From JACVRM01 sp036824245 (GTDB lineage Bacteria; Actinomycetota; Thermoleophilia; Gaiellales; Gaiellaceae), in the NCBI GenBank assembly GCA_036824245.1, contig DAITAO010000114.1, positions 1-7,695 on the forward strand: a DNA stretch of 7,695 nucleotides, in the 5' to 3' direction. The stretch's first letter is position 1; the number at the start of each line of letters is the position of its first letter. Made by a program: the position numbers and the translations under genes. This document shows positions 5,994 to 7,695 of the stretch, in pieces. Under the pieces are notes generated by a model. It worked only from the letters and a program-made list of their open reading frames with translations, was not told the origin of the DNA and did not search any database.

Positions 5994-7098
5994 GAGCGAC
6001 CAGCGTCGCCGCACAGACGGCTGCGGCCACCACGTAGGCGGCGGCGTCGCCGGCGGTATGGGCCAGCGCGCCTCCGCCGGCCGGGCCGACGATGTTCCCA
6101 ATCGCCCACGCGGCGTTCATGGCGCCGAAGGCGATCGCCTGTGCGACCCCGGCCTGCTCGGCGCCGTCGGAGACGATCGCCATGCCGGGGGTGAAGAGCC
6201 CGCCGAACGTGAGCGCCGCGGCGAGCACGAGAGCTGCGACGAGCGCTGCCGAATCAGCCCATGCTAAGGCGAAGGCGACGGCCATCGAGCCGAGCAGCGC
6301 CAGCCGCACGGGGAGCAGCCGCCCGCGCCGGTCGGCGAAGCGGCCGAGCAGCGGGTTCAGTCCCGCCTCCAGCGCTGCCGCGGCTAGCCAGAGCCCGCCC
6401 AGCGCCACGGCGCTCCAGCCGAGCTCGGAGAGCTCGAGCGGTGCCAGCACGGCCAGCATCCCGAAGAGGAGCGACGGAAGCGTCACGAGCCACATCCCGG
6501 CGAGCAATTGGCGCCCGCGCAGCGCCCTGAACAGGGTGCCGAGATTGGCGCGCTCTGGCTCGGTGCCCGGAATGCGCAGCGCTGCGCCGGCGAGCGCACA
6601 GGCGAGTACTGCCACACCGGCAAACGCGGGCGCCTCTCCGATCAGCTCCGCAACGGCGCCCAGGACCGGGCCGAGCATGGCTCCGACGATCGCGGCGGCG
6701 AGCGCGGTGCCCAGCATCTCCGCCCGCCGCTCGCGGGGCGCGGCCGCCACCAGCCACGAGAGCGCTCCCGCCCACGAGAAGGCGCTGCCGAAGCCCTGTA
6801 CGAGCCGCGCCACGCCCAGCGTCCAGGGGTCTCCGGCCAGGCCGAAGACGATGCTCGCGCCCGCCACGGTCAGCAGCCCGGCGACGGCCGCGATGCGGGG
6901 TCCGAGGCGCGCGGCTGCGATGCCGCCGGGTAGACCGCCGATCAATGCTCCCGCGGCGTAGGCGCCGACGAGGAGGCCCGCCCCCGACTTGGTGAGCTCG
7001 TACTCGTCGACGTAGCGCGGCAGGAGCGGCGTCAGCGCTGCGTACAGGATCGTGTCGACGAACACGACGGCGGCGGCAACGACCAGCAGGCGTCGCAT
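5941..7098 (-). CDS. Major facilitator superfamily transporter (12-helix, DHA1-like)
   Basis: This gene encodes 385 residues, almost all hydrophobic helices, with two six-helix halves separated by a polar loop at about 176-197. Family motifs are visible. An Asp sits in helix 1 (D15 in FVDTILY). A degenerate motif A (GGIAAARLGPR, 58-68) follows helix 2. RLVQGFGSA in helix 4 corresponds to motif B (R98). GAMLGPVLG (139-147) resembles antiporter motif C. A second motif A-like loop, GRFADRRGR (252-260), lies between helices 8 and 9. Motif C suggests a proton-coupled exporter of a small molecule, possibly a drug, but the substrate cannot be read. The ATG at 7096-7098 has only a weak upstream purine stretch. 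The gene converges on the amidotransferase with a 53-bp tail overlap, and its start is divergent from the peptidoglycan-binding gene. Confidence 0.92.
   Translation of the reverse strand: MRRLLVVAAAVVFVDTILYAALTPLLPRYVDEYELTKSGAGLLVGAYAAGALIGGLPGGIAAARLGPRIAAVAGLLTVAGASIVFGLAGDPWTLGVARLVQGFGSAFSWAGALSWLVAAAPRERRAEMLGTALAAAIVGAMLGPVLGAVAELIGEAPAFAGVAVLACALAGAALRIPGTEPERANLGTLFRALRGRQLLAGMWLVTLPSLLFGMLAVLAPLELSELGWSAVALGGLWLAAAALEAGLNPLLGRFADRRGRLLPVRLALLGSMAVAFALAWADSAALVAALVLAAALTFGGLFTPGMAIVSDGAEQAGVAQAIAFGAMNAAWAIGNIVGPAGGGALAHTAGDAAAYVVAAAVCAATLVALSRSAARPVARPSSAAP
5979..5992. terminator. Small hairpin at the convergent gene junction
   Basis: CAGCC (5979-5983) pairs with GGCTG (5988-5992) around the loop GAGC. 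It lies inside the overlap of the amidotransferase and MFS genes and touches the amidotransferase stop codon. Being symmetric it would form in both transcripts. No T tract occurs on either side and the helix is only five pairs, so a termination role is a weak inference from position. Confidence 0.2.
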
Positions 7099-7171
7099 GC
7101 CGCCACGCTATCGAGCCGGCTGCGGCCTGGAATGGATGACAAGCGGCTTTCGCCGGTCCGCTGTGGGAGTC

Positions 7172-7199
7172 CTCGACCCTCGTTAGAGGGTGTTCCGAG
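7172..7199. promoter_or_regulatory. Bulged inverted repeat in the divergent spacer before the peptidoglycan-binding gene
   Basis: The 134-bp spacer between the divergent MFS and peptidoglycan-binding genes (7099-7232) holds a perfect six-base inverted repeat. ACCCTC (7176-7181) and GAGGGT (7186-7191) flank the loop GTTA. An outer arm CTCG (7172-7175) can pair with CGAG (7196-7199) once GTTC (7192-7195) is bulged out. It ends 33 bp before the ATG at 7233, where a leader hairpin or an operator for a dimeric repressor would sit. No clear -35/-10 pair was found nearby, so the role is inferred from symmetry and position. Confidence 0.35.
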
Positions 7200-7232
7200 C
7201 CCGCCTGTCAGGCCGATGCAGCAGACGGTCGT

Positions 7233-7695
7233 ATGCGCCCCACGATCGTTCTCTTCCTGCTCGCCGCGCTGACGCTCGCTTCGGCCGGCGCAGCCTCCGC
7301 GGGCGACCCGAACGTGGCGGCGCTCCAGGTCGGGCTACGAGCACGCGGGGTCTACAGCGGGAACGTGGACGGCAAGTCCGGGCCGGCCACCGTGCAGGCT
7401 GTCCGCTCCTTCCAGCGGAGCGCCGGACTGCCGCTGGAGGGCGTCCTCGGAGCCCGGACACGGGTGGCGCTCGGCTCGTACGGCCGGCACCTCCTCGGCA
7501 GCAGGGCCGTTGCCGCGGGCGCGGTCGGATGGGACGCGGCGGCCGTGCAGTTCATGCTGGCGTGCCATGGCTTCCCCTCGGGCCCGATGGACGGCGCATT
7601 CGGCTCCCGAAGTGGTACTGCATTGCGAAAGTTCCAGCGCTGGGCGGGGCTGCCGCGGGACGGCGTGGCGGGCCCGGCCGTCCTGACCGCGCTGC
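7233..7695 (+). CDS. Secreted protein with two peptidoglycan-binding (PG_binding_1) domains, 3' end outside the window
   Basis: An open frame starts at ATG 7233-7235 and is still open after 154 codons at the window edge. Residues 1-23 form a signal peptide (MRPTIVLFLLAALTLASA, cut after ASA). Residues about 25-80 are one PG_binding_1 domain: NVAALQVGLRARGVYSG, then VDGKSGPATVQAVRSFQ, then GVLGARTRVAL. Residues about 97-154 are a second: AAVQFMLACHGFPSGPMDG, then FGSRSGTALRKFQRWAGL, then DGVAGPAVLTAL. Such three-helix domains anchor exported enzymes to cell-wall peptidoglycan. In comparable actinobacterial proteins this tandem precedes an M23 (LytM) endopeptidase domain; that is expected here but lies beyond the window. 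The ribosome site is weak. The gene is transcribed away from the MFS gene. Cys111 in the second domain is unpaired in the visible part. Confidence 0.88.
   Translation, partial: MRPTIVLFLLAALTLASAGAASAGDPNVAALQVGLRARGVYSGNVDGKSGPATVQAVRSFQRSAGLPLEGVLGARTRVALGSYGRHLLGSRAVAAGAVGWDAAAVQFMLACHGFPSGPMDGAFGSRSGTALRKFQRWAGLPRDGVAGPAVLTAL

Noticed and set aside
6092..6961. A 289-codon plus-strand open frame opposite the MFS gene
   Set aside because: The Ala/Ser/Pro-rich composition is what an antisense frame of Ala/Gly-rich membrane helices gives; the minus strand carries clear MFS motifs.

Overview
The window looks like chromosomal DNA from a high-GC actinobacterium. The best guess is class Thermoleophilia (Gaiellales or Solirubrobacterales type). 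This rests on the strongly G/C-ending codon use, short Ala/Arg-rich secreted proteins, a membrane HD-GYP protein, a double peptidoglycan-binding-domain exoprotein of a style common there, and a plastocyanin-like fragment with an FxLxGPGV motif. The lineage is inferred from protein style, not from a marker gene.

Layout from left to right. Bases 1-25 are the 3' end of a tRNA gene with no encoded CCA. Next is a minus-strand gene (142-771) for a small secreted protein of unknown function with four cysteines. A 130-bp divergent spacer follows and contains an imperfect hairpin. The main gene (902-5008) encodes a 1368-residue membrane protein. It has an N-terminal membrane hairpin, a complete cytoplasmic HD-GYP cyclic-di-nucleotide phosphodiesterase domain, a third hydrophobic segment, then about 800 residues of cadherin/Ig-like repeats and a C-terminal beta-rich domain, all probably outside the cell. 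Three of the repeats are exactly 112 residues (336 bp) each and lie in perfect register. Just behind it (5023-5242) is an uncharted remnant of a small cupredoxin-like gene, broken by one extra base in a run of six G. A class I glutamine amidotransferase gene (5265-5993) follows and overlaps tail to tail by 53 bp with a minus-strand MFS transporter gene (5941-7098). After another divergent spacer with a hairpin (7172-7199), a gene for a secreted protein with two peptidoglycan-binding domains starts at 7233 and runs off the window.

Several products act at or outside the envelope: two secreted proteins, the HD-GYP/cadherin protein and the MFS transporter. There is no clear operon or multi-gene system. 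The most unusual items are the joining of an intracellular phosphodiesterase to a long extracellular repeat stalk in one polypeptide, and the frameshifted cupredoxin-like remnant. No mobile element, CRISPR array or defence system was seen.
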